From NCBI RefSeq assembly GCF_001280845.1, contig NZ_LGHP01000001.1:4782048-4846047 (forward strand): a stretch of DNA of 64,000 nt. The letters are read 5' to 3'. The stretch comes from Bacillus sp. FJAT-28004 (lineage in GTDB: Bacteria > Bacillota > Bacilli > Paenibacillales > Paenibacillaceae). Of this stretch, positions 7,210-15,438 are shown piece after piece (position 1 is the stretch's first letter; every line of letters starts with the position of its first letter). The notes below the pieces were generated by a model that made no database searches, was not told the DNA's origin, and was given only the letters and a program-made list of their open reading frames with translations. The position numbers were made by a program, and so were the translations under genes.

Positions 7210-9261
7210 CTATTTATTCTTCAAATTAATTTTGAATACATCTCCCTCATTACCACCAAAAACGATCATCCCATCCTCAGGCAGTACTACCGAATGATTG
7301 CTCGTTGCCTTTGAAAAGTTCACAACCATTCCCTTCGCGTCATAAACGGCAAATCCCCCACTTACCGGGGCCTCAACGGTCATGACTCGATTGGCTGATT
7401 TTTCATCAATCTTATACCATACAGCCTGACCATTCGATGGTATGCTGCTAATCGAGGAATTCCCTTCATAAATGGGTTGAATAGCATCTTCATTGATATA
7501 CGAGACTCCATCAATCTTTAAATACTCCGTAAGTCCTACTTTATAAAAGTTGAGATCAAATACATCTCGTCCGCTAATTGGAATTTCGACAGCATTTACA
7601 GCTTTATTCTCATCAACAATTTTAGTACCGTTTGCGTATCCATGATCCATATCAACGGATATATTTTTAGTTAAGATAGTTGGGGCTAGATAAAGTGCAG
7701 AAGTAATCTTTTCACCTAACGCATAATAATTTTTCCCATTTCTGTTTTCCCATACCTTTTTAGTTATATGATTTAGAGGATTGGGATCCAGCTTTTGATA
7801 GGCATAGGTCAACATCATGAACTGACCTAATCCCGGGAAATTCAAATAAGAGTTAAGCTTCACATATGTTTGTCCATTTGTTTGTTTGTCAAAGCTTACT
7901 GCGACACTACCATCACTGTTTTTGAATTGTCCATCGCCCGTATATACATACTTTTGTGGTGGTACAAGTCCCCCCCCTGTCATAGGTAAATTAATTTCTC
8001 CGTTCTTAATCTCCATATTTATGGTTGAACCCACTGAACCATATAATCCAGAATACGAAAGCAATTCAGACGGCATTTCCACTTTCAAGGCAGGTTCAAA
8101 TGTTTTCTCGGGTAGGATTTCCTTAATATGCCCCTTGTCTCTTAGATACTCTAATAAAACTTTAGATGTAAATGTACCATTGAATATGGAACTGCCTCCT
8201 GAAGAAACAACAGCCATAGAAATATCATATTCTGGTATTGCAATCAAGGAAGAATGATACTCAAGGGTGTCCCCCCCTTTGTATAATACCGTTATTCCGT
8301 AGTCATCAAACGGTGCGAAGCTAACAGCGTCCCAACCAAGACCGTAGTTAACGGTGTTCGTTTCTTCAGAAACCCAAATTCCTTTTTTATATTCAGGACT
8401 TTGCATGGCCTTGGCTGATTGTTCAGATAAAATATCTGTTCGATTACCTATTAATAATTCTGCAAATTTAGTTAATTCTTCTGCAGTTGAGTAGATCCCG
8501 CCTGACCCAATGACATTGGTATTCTCAACGGGTAAAGCATGATCAATCATAGGCCAATAAGATTTGGCTAACCTTTCTCTATCAAATTCATCGTGTAGTG
8601 TTTTAGTTGAGCTTAAATCCAGAGGAGCGCTAACATATTTCGCAAGGAACTCGGTGTAACTTATACCGCTCACTCGTTCAATCAATAATTCAAGCAACTG
8701 AAATCCATCGTTACAATATACGGAATATTCACCGGGTTTTGATTTTAATTTTTCCGACTGTAACTTGAACAATAATTCATCATGGTATTGTGTATCATTG
8801 TCACCGAGAAGTATAGCATTCCCATAGTGAGAACCATAAAGTCCTGACGAATGATTCATTAACATACGTGGTGTAATTTCTTTATACCTTTCATCTGCCA
8901 TTGTAAAGTCTTTGATATATGTTGTGAGTGGTTTATCAATATCCACTTTATTAGAATCAGCTAATATCATCGTTGCAGCAGTTACATACACCTTGCTTAC
9001 CGAGCCTATACCAAACATCGTGTCTTTGGTGATCGGAGCATTGGAAGCTTTATCGTATACACCAGCATCATCTGATAAAACAATAGATCCCTTATCCATA
9101 ATGGCATACTGAAGACCACTTACACCATAATCGGACACGAGCTTCGAAGCCAGCACCTGTGCCTTTTCTTTAACAGTATCCTGATTCGTTTGAGCAAAAG
9201 TAGGGGTGACCGGTACGGTAATAAGTATAGTGGTCATTAATACAGAAATCATTTTCTTCAT
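7210..9261 (-). CDS. Secreted serine hydrolase, beta-lactamase/PBP4* (class C-like) family
   Basis: This 683-residue exported protein has a signal peptide (MKKMISVLMTTILITVPVTP, then TFAQ) and a serine beta-lactamase-like domain over residues 30-375. The catalytic S-x-x-K is SVSK (S87, K90). The second motif is YCN (182-184), and a KGGD segment before EYHSS may be the third. The C-terminal 250 or so residues form an extra region without a recognised motif, as in the longer PBP4*-like hydrolases. Such proteins act as esterases, peptidases or peptidoglycan-modifying enzymes rather than true beta-lactamases. It lies downstream of the LytTR two-component genes on the same strand, but a strong terminator separates them, so it has its own promoter. 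RBS GAGGAGGAATT. Confidence 0.85.
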   Translation of the reverse strand: MKKMISVLMTTILITVPVTPTFAQTNQDTVKEKAQVLASKLVSDYGVSGLQYAIMDKGSIVLSDDAGVYDKASNAPITKDTMFGIGSVSKVYVTAATMILADSNKVDIDKPLTTYIKDFTMADERYKEITPRMLMNHSSGLYGSHYGNAILLGDNDTQYHDELLFKLQSEKLKSKPGEYSVYCNDGFQLLELLIERVSGISYTEFLAKYVSAPLDLSSTKTLHDEFDRERLAKSYWPMIDHALPVENTNVIGSGGIYSTAEELTKFAELLIGNRTDILSEQSAKAMQSPEYKKGIWVSEETNTVNYGLGWDAVSFAPFDDYGITVLYKGGDTLEYHSSLIAIPEYDISMAVVSSGGSSIFNGTFTSKVLLEYLRDKGHIKEILPEKTFEPALKVEMPSELLSYSGLYGSVGSTINMEIKNGEINLPMTGGGLVPPQKYVYTGDGQFKNSDGSVAVSFDKQTNGQTYVKLNSYLNFPGLGQFMMLTYAYQKLDPNPLNHITKKVWENRNGKNYYALGEKITSALYLAPTILTKNISVDMDHGYANGTKIVDENKAVNAVEIPISGRDVFDLNFYKVGLTEYLKIDGVSYINEDAIQPIYEGNSSISSIPSNGQAVWYKIDEKSANRVMTVEAPVSGGFAVYDAKGMVVNFSKATSNHSVVLPEDGMIVFGGNEGDVFKINLKNK

Positions 9262-9353
9262 TATTACTAATTCCTCCTCGTATTCTTTCTAGATGTCACT
9301 TGCTGAATTCATCATACAAGGAAGAAGGCTGTTATATTAAAAATCACCCTGAA

Positions 9354-9399
9354 ACGAAAAAAACAATCCCTAAACAACATGTTGTCTAAGGGTTATTGT
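9354..9399 (-). terminator. Terminator after the sensor kinase gene (minus strand)
   Basis: AACAATCCCTAAACAAC (9361-9377) pairs with GTTGTCTAAGGGTTATTGT (9380-9398), and the minus strand continues into a T7 run. The stem overlaps the last codons of the kinase gene. Confidence 0.88.
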
Positions 9400-10675
9400 C
9401 TTTAAATGGAAGTATGACCATATTGTTGAACACTTTAAGCTTCGTTCCAAAAGTCATATGACCACCGTACTTGTCGCAGATTCTAGCTATATTTGTTAAA
9501 CCAATACCATGAAATTCCGGGTTTGATTTTTGGCTGTGTAAGTTGGTTACTTCATTTTCCATATGATTCATGATGTGAATGAGAAGATTAGACTCGGTAG
9601 AATGTATTTTTATTAGAATGTACCTATCTTCTGCGATTTTTAACTTTTTAGAAGCTTCTATTGCGTTATCTAGCATATTTCCAATGACAACACATAGGTC
9701 ATAACGGTCAATATGGATTTCTTGTGAATATAAGTTAAGCTTGGTATCTATTCTTATGCCATTGGCTTGGCCAATATTAAGCGTATTTGTGACAAGGGCA
9801 TCTATAACCAAATTCCCCGTATTTACCCTTTGGTAGGCTCCTTCGACTTTATTTAATGTCGTCTTAATATGTTCCAGTGCAGTTACTAATTCATTTCGCT
9901 TAATACACTCTTCAATATACAAGAACTGTTGATTCGTATCATGAATGATTCTTTTAATGGATTTGAAGCTGTGAACGACTTTTTCGTAATTCGCATCCTG
10001 ATAGTCCATCTGATGTTGCAACTGCGCATTCTCATGCATGAATCGAAATTTATCAATGATAGTATCAAAAATATAGACAATCATAACGTTTAAAAATAGT
10101 AATACAATGACGGATATAAAAGAGTAGACGTCCTTATAAGTTAAAATATTCAGTTGGTATATACTTATGATAGGAATAACCAAAAATAATACGTAGTAAC
10201 GATAATGTAAAGAGAAACTTCTACGTTTTGCAAGTAGTCGTATGATCTGAATGATAGCAAACATGATCATGCAACTGAGTAAAATAGATTTCGTGTAGTT
10301 TATTTGATCTTGTTCATTTACAGTGTGAAAGTGGCTAAAGTCAACTGAATCTAGGGTATAAAAAAGATGTTGAGATATATAATTAGCGATAGACATTAAA
10401 ACAGCGTAAAGTATAGAAAAAATGATCTTGGTTTTAATTTCTATTTTATAAGATTGCGCAAAACTAAATGTCATAAGCAAGGGTAGAATCGAAGAAAAAA
10501 TAGGAATGACGGGAATAACTAGATATAGGTAATCGAGCAGCCCAAAGATAATGAAGTAAATGAATCGGTTATGTTTTTTAGCTGATTTATCAAAAACCGA
10601 GTTGAAGAAAAAATTAAGGTGAGCGCCCATCACAAGTACAATACTAAAGACAATAGGAAAATTATTTTGAATCAT
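9386..10675 (-). CDS. GHKL-type sensor histidine kinase (AgrC-like)
   Basis: This 429-residue membrane kinase has five to seven hydrophobic helices over residues 1-205 with no large extracellular domain, as in AgrC/ComD-type peptide sensors. A coiled region (210-245) leads to the phospho-acceptor box SIKRIIHDTNQQFL with His 245. The N box is IGNMLDNAIEASKK and the G box FHGIGLTNIARICDKYGG, typical of the GHKL ATPase. It follows the LytTR response regulator after one base and ends in a strong terminator. AgrC-like kinases usually sense a secreted peptide, but no agrB/agrD-like genes were found nearby, so the signal is unknown. Confidence 0.85.
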   Translation of the reverse strand: MIQNNFPIVFSIVLVMGAHLNFFFNSVFDKSAKKHNRFIYFIIFGLLDYLYLVIPVIPIFSSILPLLMTFSFAQSYKIEIKTKIIFSILYAVLMSIANYISQHLFYTLDSVDFSHFHTVNEQDQINYTKSILLSCMIMFAIIQIIRLLAKRRSFSLHYRYYVLFLVIPIISIYQLNILTYKDVYSFISVIVLLFLNVMIVYIFDTIIDKFRFMHENAQLQHQMDYQDANYEKVVHSFKSIKRIIHDTNQQFLYIEECIKRNELVTALEHIKTTLNKVEGAYQRVNTGNLVIDALVTNTLNIGQANGIRIDTKLNLYSQEIHIDRYDLCVVIGNMLDNAIEASKKLKIAEDRYILIKIHSTESNLLIHIMNHMENEVTNLHSQKSNPEFHGIGLTNIARICDKYGGHMTFGTKLKVFNNMVILPFKDNNP

Positions 10676-10676
10676 A

Positions 10677-11417
10677 TCAATCGACCTTCATAATCATAAA
10701 TTTGGTGTAAGTATCTTTAACCTCTTTAATTTTAGAACGACCTATGGGGAACTCCATACCATTGGACATGAGAACACCTCCGCTAGCAAACTTCCTCACA
10801 TGAAGCAGATTAATAATAATGGAACGATGGATTTGCAGGAAGTTACAGTCTTTTAAGGCCAAAGCATAATCTGAAATGATGCCTTTGCTTTCATAGGTTT
10901 GATTCGTGGTAATAACGTGCAGTTTGCTTTTGATGGTTAAGCTTTTGGCAGCTTCAATACTAATGAGGTCATCATATTTAATAACGACTTCTTCATAGGC
11001 TGACTTAATGACCATAAACTTTTTATCAAGTGCTTGGAAGTATTGGCATAGCTTGATAATTTTCTCTTCCAAGATCGAGGGGGCAATGGGCTTTATCAAA
11101 TACTGGAATGTTATGACGTCAAAACTTTCCATCATATATTCAGGGTAGCTTGTCAGAAAAACAATTTGTTCATCGAGGTTCTTTAGCCCTCTTATTTTTC
11201 GAGCGGTTTGAATCCCGTTAATCCCGCCCATTTCAATATCTAAAATTAAAATATGGAATGGCGTTTCATTGCGCTCATAATAGGATACCAACTGCTCGCC
11301 CGAGCCGAATAATTCGATTTCAAATTCTATATTTGTCTTTATCGACAAAGTAATCAGGATGCTTTTAACAAGTTCTCTTTGTTTGTCCTCATCATCGCAA
11401 ATAGCCACTCTATACAT
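10677..11417 (-). CDS. LytTR-family response regulator (AgrA-like)
   Basis: The product is about 246 residues from the ATG at 11417, chosen because GAGGGG lies ten bases upstream; the frame is open to 11450. The N-terminal receiver starts MYRVAICDDEDKQRE, with probable phospho-acceptor Asp 60 in HILILDIEMGG. The C-terminal LytTR DNA-binding domain runs from about residue 145 (SIEAAKSLTIKSK, NFLQIHRSIIINL, EFPIGRSKIKEVK). LytTR regulators bind paired direct repeats upstream of cell-surface, bacteriocin or virulence genes. It is the first gene of a two-gene operon with the GHKL kinase. The nearby secreted hydrolase is a plausible, unproven target. Confidence 0.88.
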   Translation of the reverse strand: MYRVAICDDEDKQRELVKSILITLSIKTNIEFEIELFGSGEQLVSYYERNETPFHILILDIEMGGINGIQTARKIRGLKNLDEQIVFLTSYPEYMMESFDVITFQYLIKPIAPSILEEKIIKLCQYFQALDKKFMVIKSAYEEVVIKYDDLISIEAAKSLTIKSKLHVITTNQTYESKGIISDYALALKDCNFLQIHRSIIINLLHVRKFASGGVLMSNGMEFPIGRSKIKEVKDTYTKFMIMKVD

Positions 11418-11450
11418 AAATAATAAACCCCTCATTTCGATTATATTCAT

Positions 11451-12001
11451 TCTAGAACTCTATGTAAGCATGATACAACGTATTGACTTTGTATAGATAA
11501 CTTTTGGATGAAATGCAAATTTGAATCCATCAATCACTCCTTAGGTGATGAATGCCTTTCCGGAGGCAAAGTTTTTTACTAGTAGGTTAATATAGATTAC
11601 GATGATGAAGGAAAGATTAAAGTCCAAGTTCATGTTCTATCCGAGAACAAGAAATTCACGGTAAAAAGAGTCTTTTTTATATGTGTTCAAAAAGCGTTAA
11701 CCATTATATCCCTTTCACTGTCTCGACACAAGTGGAAGCTGTTTGTTCATTGGTTTATAGGGGGTAACGAATAAATAAACCCTTGCAATAGAATAAAAGA
11801 TAACCGAGTGAGATCCAGGTGATGTGCCTGCCTCAACTCGGTTTTTCTTTTGCCTGAGCAATTGTAAAAAATGCTTTTAATCAAACATTCCCTACCCTCC
11901 ATTCGTTTGAAATGCTTATAATTTAATTAGAACAATTTGGATGTAGAGAGTATGTGTGTACATTAGAAGCATCAAGAAATGAAATCGAACGGAGCAAATA
12001 A
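11451..12001. other. Gene-free stretch with a short coding-like remnant
   Basis: Between the response regulator and TatD there is no gene with a start and RBS. On the plus strand, bases 11586-11775 hold an open frame without a start codon (VNIDYDDEGKIKVQVHVLSE onwards), preceded by stop codons. It reads like the inside of a former protein but is not recognised. A small hairpin TGCCT/AGGCA (about 11553-11568) precedes it, and a proper terminator (11802-11847) follows. Confidence 0.4.
11802..11847 (+). terminator. Terminator upstream of tatD
   Basis: AACCGAGT (11802-11809) pairs with ACTCGGTT (11836-11843), with an inner CAGGT/GCCTG stem, then TTTTTCTTTT. No intact gene precedes it on this strand. 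Confidence 0.75.
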
Positions 12002-12790
12002 ATGATGGATCATAAAATTATAGATATTGGCGTCAATTTGATGCATCGATCGTATAATCAAGATCGTGAACAGGTGGTTGAAAGGGCGGCAGCGAATGGG
12101 GTTTCTCCACTTGTTATCACTGGAACAAGCTTGAGGAACAGCATGGAAGCTGCTCGCTATGCAGGTCGTTTACCCGGAAAGCTGTACTCTACTGCGGGTG
12201 TTCATCCTCACGATGCAAAGAGCTGTACAGATGAGACGATTAAGAAGCTCAAACAACTGGTGGCACAGCCGCAGGTGGTTGCAATTGGAGAATGCGGACT
12301 AGACTATAACCGGGATTTCTCACCGCGAGATGTGCAACGCAAATGGTTTACTGAGCAAATTGATTTAGCGCTTGAGCAGGATATGCCGCTGTTTCTGCAT
12401 GAACGGGAAGCTTTTTCGGATTTTATAGCCATTCTTAAGGAACAATCGGTGCAGAAAGCAGTCGTCCATTGTTTTACGGGGACTTTACCAGAGCTTAAGG
12501 CTTATCTCGAAATGGGATTCCATATTGGGATTACAGGCTGGATTTGTGATGAGCGAAGAGGCAAACACCTGAAAGAGCTTGTACGGATGATTCCGCTGGA
12601 CCGGCTCATGATCGAGACGGATGGGCCGTTCTTAACGCCACGGGATTTGAAGAGGAGGCCGCAAGATGGACGGAATGAGCCAGCTTTCTTACCACACATC
12701 TTGCAAACCGTATCACGGTGTATAGGAAAACCAGTGGAAGAGGTAGCTGAGGTTACGAGAAAGACGTCTGAGGAGTTTTTTGGTTTATAA
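12002..12790 (+). CDS. tatD: TatD-family metal-dependent hydrolase
   Basis: This 262-residue TIM-barrel amidohydrolase-fold protein is close to the TatD subgroup. The N-terminal IDIGVNLMHRSY replaces the DxHxH motif of the YcfH subgroup, as in Escherichia coli TatD. Further motifs are STAGVHPHDAK, AIGECGLDYNRDFSP, VHCFTGTLPELK and LMIETDGPFLTPRDL, which carry the metal ligands. Family members are 3'-5' exonucleases or DNases active on damaged DNA or during DNA breakdown; despite the name they are not part of Tat export. GGAG lies eight bases before the ATG at 12002, with a second ATG at 12005. It is a single-gene unit. Confidence 0.92.
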   Translation: MMDHKIIDIGVNLMHRSYNQDREQVVERAAANGVSPLVITGTSLRNSMEAARYAGRLPGKLYSTAGVHPHDAKSCTDETIKKLKQLVAQPQVVAIGECGLDYNRDFSPRDVQRKWFTEQIDLALEQDMPLFLHEREAFSDFIAILKEQSVQKAVVHCFTGTLPELKAYLEMGFHIGITGWICDERRGKHLKELVRMIPLDRLMIETDGPFLTPRDLKRRPQDGRNEPAFLPHILQTVSRCIGKPVEEVAEVTRKTSEEFFGL

Positions 12791-12991
12791 GAGATAAGAG
12801 ACGCCGGATCAACTTTAATATTGAACTTTATTTGTTTTTCGCTGTCTACCAGAAGAATATGAAAGAAAATCAACGATCAGATATATGGAGAAGGACCATA
12901 CGATTTATAGATGAAAATAAGCTTTACTAATAGAAGTGACATATTAAACATATTTCTATTGCATCAAATAGAAACATAGTTCTATCAAAAC

Positions 12992-13012
12992 CGCGCTTAG
13001 CGCGTTTTTTTT
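12992..13012 (+). terminator. Short GC-rich terminator
   Basis: CGCGC-TTA-GCGCG (12992-13004) followed by eight T residues. It may end tatD read-through, about 200 bases after its stop. Confidence 0.8.
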
Positions 13013-13259
13013 ATTTTCAGAAATCATAATTTTAGATAATACTACTCAATTATGGAGCAGGCATTAACAGAAGCTTAACTGTCTTCTATATATCGTAGAT
13101 GGAATTAAGGTTAAGTTTAATAGTGGTCTCACTTCATATGTTTAGTTTCATTATTTTGTAAAATTGGGGAGTGAATTAACTATACTAGTTGGTGGGGCCC
13201 ATTAAAATAGATAGCTGGTGGAATAATTACTGTTTTTTAATTTTTCATCCTTGGTAACT

Positions 13260-13305
13260 AAGACGGTGAACATGTAGGCAGCTGCCACATGTTCACCGTC
13301 TTTTT
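13260..13305 (+). terminator. Orphan strong terminator hairpin
   Basis: AAGACGGTGAACATGT (13260-13275) pairs perfectly with ACATGTTCACCGTCTT (13287-13302). The loop contains the palindrome GGCAGCTGCC, and TTTTT follows. No intact gene lies within 450 bases upstream on this strand. Confidence 0.85.
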
Positions 13306-13358
13306 ACAAAGAAAATGATGAGTTTCTGGCAAGGTATGGGCAGGCGATGACTTTGTAG
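13305..13358 (+). pseudogene. Remnant: C-terminus of a YgjP-type metallopeptidase gene
   Basis: The frame reads YKENDEFLARYGQAMTL and then TAG. The intact peptidase encoded at 18460-19125 ends YKEKEEFLARHGQAMTL. Fourteen of 17 residues are identical, and the DNA aligns codon by codon with mostly third-base changes. Nothing upstream of 13305 continues the match; the orphan hairpin abuts directly. It is therefore the last 18 codons of a lost paralogue or partial duplication, and is not expressed as a protein. Confidence 0.8.
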
Positions 13359-13378
13359 AAGCCAGTTGCGCAGAAAGG

Positions 13379-13408
13379 TTGGACGATCAGGCAGGAAACT
13401 GGTATACT
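13379..13408 (+). promoter_or_regulatory. Probable sigma-A promoter for the small membrane protein gene
   Basis: TTGGAC (13379-13384), an 18-base spacer and TATACT (13403-13408), about 90 bases upstream of the start at 13499. Confidence 0.5.
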
Positions 13409-13498
13409 TGCCGGGATTGCTCTCATTAAAGCGATTTCAATTGCTAGTTTTAGCGGGAGCTGATCTACTATGGGATGTCGTCAGGAGTGGTACTAAAG

Positions 13499-13687
13499 AT
13501 GAAGAAATATAATTTTATGCGTCCGTTAATGCTGATTGTCATAGCACTGCTTGTAAAAAGCCTAATTACGAATCTTTGTATGGTGTTTGGGATGGAACAG
13601 GGACCGGCAGAAAATCTTGGTTTCTTTAGCATGCTTGTTGCAGCAGTCATCATTTATTCGAGAATGGCCCGGAAGCGCCGCAAATAA
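13499..13687 (+). CDS. Small membrane protein of unknown function
   Basis: A 62-residue protein from ATG 13499, chosen because AGGAGTGG lies eight bases upstream; the frame is open to 13475. Two hydrophobic stretches are visible (PLMLIVIALLVKSLITNLCMV and LGFFSMLVAAVIIYS), joined by a short EQGPAEN loop. The protein ends in a positive tail RMARKRRK, which would stay in the cytoplasm. It is not recognised as a named family. It lies 23 bases before the DUF1801 start and probably shares its transcript. Confidence 0.65.
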   Translation: MKKYNFMRPLMLIVIALLVKSLITNLCMVFGMEQGPAENLGFFSMLVAAVIIYSRMARKRRK

Positions 13688-13710
13688 CAATGATCCCGAA
13701 AGGAGCAGCC

Positions 13711-14109
13711 ATGGAAGGCAATAAAATCACATTTGAGACGATCGATCAGTATATCGCCAATTACTCTCCTGAGATTCAGGATATTTTGGAGAAGATAAGA
13801 GGCGTGATTAAAGAGGCTGCACCAGAAGCCACAGAGAAAATCGGCTATCAAATGCCGACCTTCGTGCTCCACGGGAACCTGGTTCATTTTGCAGCTTACA
13901 AAAATCATATCGGCTTGTATCCAGCTCCTAGCGGAATTGAGGCTTTTAAACAACAATTATCCCCATATAAAGGGGCAAAAGGTTCGATTCGCTTCCCTTT
14001 AGATCAACCTATACCGTATGAATTAATTAGTGAAATCGTAAAATACAGAGTGGCTGAGAATCTTCAAAAAGCAGCGAACAAGAAAGCGAAAAAAAAGAAA
14101 CAGGAATAG
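13711..14109 (+). CDS. DUF1801 / YdhG-like protein (iron chaperone-type annotation)
   Basis: About 132 residues from ATG 13711, with AAAGGAG five bases upstream; the frame is open to 13690. It matches the DUF1801/YdhG group: TIDQYIANYSPEIQDILEKIRGVIKEAAPEATEKIGYQMPTF, then HFAAYKNHIGLYPAP, then GAKGSIRFPLDQPIPYELI. The tail is a run of lysines. Members adopt a frataxin-related or YdhG-like fold, and the Bacillus relative has been discussed as an iron chaperone; activity here is inferred only. The stop codon lies in the left arm of its terminator. Confidence 0.85.
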   Translation: MEGNKITFETIDQYIANYSPEIQDILEKIRGVIKEAAPEATEKIGYQMPTFVLHGNLVHFAAYKNHIGLYPAPSGIEAFKQQLSPYKGAKGSIRFPLDQPIPYELISEIVKYRVAENLQKAANKKAKKKKQE

Positions 14110-14150
14110 AGATGCTGTGGGTTCTTTACCGCATCTCTATTCCTGTTTTA
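14101..14150 (+). terminator. Terminator overlapping the DUF1801 stop codon
   Basis: CAGGAATAGAGATGC (14101-14115) pairs perfectly with GCATCTCTATTCCTG (14131-14145), followed by TTTTA. Confidence 0.88.
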
Positions 14151-14391
14151 TCCTTCTATAGCCTTAGGAAGAATCAGCTGCAACATTGTTCCCTGAGGTG
14201 TGCTTACCTTCAGGGCAAGTTGTCCGCCCATGGCGTTTGCAAGCATTTGGCTGAAGGTTAGTCCAAGCCCAAGTCCCCACCTCAAGCTGTTTGTTCGTCC
14301 CCCAGTAAAACCTTTCGAATATATTCATTTGCTCACCTTCAGGTATGCCAGAGCCAGTATCCTTTACTTCAGCCCGCGTCGCATAGGGCCA
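14148..14391 (-). pseudogene. Remnant of a sensor histidine kinase ATPase domain, frameshifted
   Basis: Read on the minus strand, 14391 to about 14280 gives EVKDTGSGIPEGEQMNIFERFYWGTNKQ, which is the G1 and F boxes of a HATPase_c domain. The G2 box and C-terminus follow in another frame: GLGLGLTFSQMLANAMGGQL, then VSTPQGTMLQLILPKAIEG and TAA at 14148. A one-base frameshift near 14275 separates the parts. Nothing upstream of the G1 box (no H or N box, sensor or start) is left. The fragment is therefore the decayed end of a two-component kinase gene. Confidence 0.8.
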
Positions 14392-14616
14392 TTATTTCAT
14401 TTCATATTTGCTATGCTCAAGAAGTGGTAACATATACTTGTCTTTGTTGAGATATTGACGCGAAACTGATGCTAAAAATGATTTTAAGGAGTAATAAAAT
14501 CTTACTGATCTGTGGATTCTTCATAGAAGGTGATTGAAATATGAGGAAAAGTTACTAATGCAACAGAAACAAATGGTTGGAGAAGGCGATAAAATCTCAA
14601 AAGGGAGTGCTAAACA

Positions 14617-15324
14617 ATGAATTTAGAAATGGTTATGCAGGAACTTGAAGCTCTTAGCAAGGATCGAACTAAGAAAATTTACCAATCCAATGGCGCACAG
14701 GAACCGCTTTTTGGAGTTGCTACAGGCCAAATGAAGCCCATTTTCAAAAAAACAAAAATAAACCAACCGTTGGCTGAGCAGCTTTATGCTACAGGGAATT
14801 ATGACGCCATGTATTTTGCTGGAATTATTGCAGATCCAAAAGCGATGACAGCAGCAGATTTTGAGCGATGGATTGATGGAGCTTATTTTTATATGCTGTC
14901 CGATTTTGTTGTTGCGGTAACCTTGGCAGAAGCAGATATTGCACAAGAAGTGGCTGACAAGTGGATCGAAAGCGGCGAAGAACTGAAAATGTCTGCGGGC
15001 TGGAGTTGTTACTGCTGGCTTTTGGGAAATCGGCCTGATGATGAATTTTCCGAAAGCAAGATTGCTAATATGCTTGAAATTGTGAAAAATACGATTCATG
15101 ATTCTCCCGAACGAGCGAAATACGCTATGAATAATTTTATTTACACAGTAGGCGTATCCTATGTTCGGCTCCATGATACAGCGGTCGAAATCGCAAAGGC
15201 AGTAGGCCCAGTAGAAGTGAAGAAGGACAAGAAAAAAAGCAATTTTCTACTCGCTTCTGAACGCATTCAAAAGGCAGTAGATAAACGGGAGCTTGGTTTC
15301 AAACGCAAACATGTAAGATGCTAA
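14617..15324 (+). CDS. DNA alkylation repair protein, AlkD-like HEAT-repeat family
   Basis: This 235-residue, all-helical protein fits the DNA alkylation repair (AlkD/AlkC-type) family. It has MVMQELEALSKDRTKKIYQSNGAQEPLFGVATGQMKPI at the N-terminus. A middle DFVVAVTLAEADIAQEVADKWIES block and SAGWSCYCWLLG follow. The second half contains YAMNNFIYTVGVSYVRLHDTAVEIAKAVG. AlkD-type glycosylases wrap DNA with HEAT-like repeats and release bulky or cationic alkyl bases. The subgroup seen here (about 230 residues, starting with K-x-x-Y-x-x-x-G) has less certain activity. RBS AAAAGGGAGTGC. It is a single gene with a terminator at 15384-15412. Confidence 0.82.
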   Translation: MNLEMVMQELEALSKDRTKKIYQSNGAQEPLFGVATGQMKPIFKKTKINQPLAEQLYATGNYDAMYFAGIIADPKAMTAADFERWIDGAYFYMLSDFVVAVTLAEADIAQEVADKWIESGEELKMSAGWSCYCWLLGNRPDDEFSESKIANMLEIVKNTIHDSPERAKYAMNNFIYTVGVSYVRLHDTAVEIAKAVGPVEVKKDKKKSNFLLASERIQKAVDKRELGFKRKHVRC

Positions 15325-15383
15325 AAGTTTCTTCGAGGATTGTTTTGAGGTAGGCATTATAAAATGTGAATGAGGAAAATAGT

Positions 15384-15412
15384 AAAGAGGGGTGCACGTA
15401 ACCCCTCTTTTT
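15384..15412. terminator. Convergent terminator
   Basis: AAAGAGGGGT (15384-15393) pairs with ACCCCTCTTT (15401-15410); T-rich on both outgoing strands, so it can serve both the AlkD-like and the PhyH genes. Confidence 0.85.
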
Positions 15413-15438
15413 TGTCATTGTACTAGAGCTATTAATTA

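Larger units (their letters stand above)
12791..13498. other. Gene-free stretch with terminators and gene remnants
   Basis: About 700 bases without an intact gene. From left to right it holds a short coding-like frame ending at a TGA near 12914 (EEYERKSTIRYMEKDHTIYR), with no start codon. Then come a terminator at 12992-13012, an orphan 16-bp hairpin with T tract at 13260-13305, a remnant of a YgjP-type peptidase gene (13305-13358), and a promoter (13379-13408) for the next small gene. The 13020-13255 part is AT-rich with nothing recognisable. Confidence 0.5.

Noticed and set aside
7210..9261. Antibiotic-resistance beta-lactamase
   Set aside because: The S-x-x-K and Y-x-N motifs are shared with many esterases and peptidases, and the large extra C-terminal region fits PBP4*-like hydrolases, so no resistance role is claimed.
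13140..13260. T-box or riboswitch leader before the small membrane protein gene
   Set aside because: A strong terminator follows, but no T-box sequence, specifier stem or other known riboswitch core could be found.
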